From the NCBI RefSeq assembly GCF_003946305.1, contig NZ_RHNS01000022.1, positions 1 through 49,083 of the forward strand: 49,083 bases of DNA, given 5' to 3'. Position 1 is the first letter of the stretch. Each line of letters begins with the position of its first letter. The notes beneath the pieces are model-generated. The model had not been told where the DNA came from. It did not search any database and saw only the letters and a program-made list of their open reading frames with translations. The DNA comes from Lacticaseibacillus porcinae. Its GTDB lineage: Bacteria > Bacillota > Bacilli > Lactobacillales > Lactobacillaceae. Below are positions 49,010-49,083 of this stretch, piece after piece. The translations under genes were made by a program, and so were the position numbers.

Positions 49010-49083
49010 TGCAGGCTTTAGCCTGGTACGCGCGGAAAACGCGCGTGCCTCAAAACCACCCGCTGTGCGGGTGGAGTCAAATA
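49010..49083. mobile_element. Probable IS200/IS605-type end at the right edge
   Basis: Three hairpins in a row: CAGGC-TTTA-GCCTG, ACGCGCG-GAAAA-CGCGCGT and CCACCCGC-TGT-GCGGGTGG, then AGTCAAATA at the edge. The last stem repeats the CCACCCG/CGGGTGG seen at the left edge. This fits the imperfect subterminal hairpins of IS200/IS605-type ends, but no transposase is inside the window and left or right end cannot be decided. Confidence 0.4.

Noticed and set aside
1-49083. CRISPR array, prophage or biosynthetic gene cluster of known type
   Set aside because: No regularly spaced repeats, no phage structural or integrase genes and no peptide or polyketide synthase modules were seen.

Overview
The window looks like chromosome of a lactic acid bacterium (Firmicutes, Lactobacillaceae). 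Strong AGGAGG-type ribosome binding sites, frequent TTG/GTG starts, intermediate base composition and a typical lactobacillus gene set (rarA beside a 6S-like RNA, usp, PepS, YueI, YktB, DUF4828, DUF3284, a mevalonate-pathway kinase, a DNPR-type MurE) support this. The genus cannot be fixed by eye. Both window ends carry a CCACCCG/CGGGTGG hairpin of the kind found at IS200/IS605 element ends, so the segment may be bounded by copies of a mobile element, or may be a whole contig broken at such repeats.

Layout. 1-6.5 kb: an IS-end-like sequence, an EAL-domain protein, a MarR regulator, a small membrane protein with an esterase, an RluA pseudouridine synthase, a usp operon, then two minus-strand RNA genes (an unidentified RNA of about 377 nt and a 6S/Lacto-usp-type RNA) and rarA. 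6.5-19.9 kb: a GshAB-like ATP-grasp protein, two divergent XRE regulators, conserved housekeeping genes (yueI, yktB, ycaC-like, ndk, DUF4828), an oxidoreductase-DEAD helicase operon, tRNA-Arg(CCT), a membrane HExxH protein, an iron-type alcohol dehydrogenase, an MFS pump and ribokinase. 20-24.6 kb: a MarR gene divergent from a MacB-like ABC exporter with an inverted repeat on a consensus promoter, a third candidate minus-strand RNA, and pepS. 24.9-33.5 kb: TetR, DUF2252, phosphomevalonate kinase, an SGNH hydrolase, galU, an aldose epimerase, a membrane-anchored Mrr-like nuclease, a TIM-barrel isomerase and a DMT transporter.

33.56-39.2 kb is an aromatic amino acid operon: a consensus promoter, a 22-codon leader peptide ending in a run of Tyr and Phe codons, alternative hairpins and an intrinsic terminator, then MFS transporter, chorismate mutase, aroC, aroA, tyrA and aroK with overlapping or near-touching genes. 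This reads as classical transcription attenuation sensing Tyr/Phe supply. 39.5-43.6 kb is a four-gene minus-strand operon (acyltransferase, GT8, GT8, acyltransferase) whose promoter is flanked by two 18-bp palindromes. A related 18-bp site sits on the promoter of the neighbouring tetR, suggesting a local glycolipid-type pathway controlled by that TetR. 43.6-49 kb holds small membrane proteins, a histidine phosphatase, a 14-TM MFS exporter, murE, a GNAT acetyltransferase and a single PTS EIIA domain.

The least explained items are the RNA genes at about 4251-4627 and 22982-23234, the aromatic attenuator, and the acyltransferase/glycosyltransferase cluster with its operators. No CRISPR array, prophage or intact transposase gene is visible.
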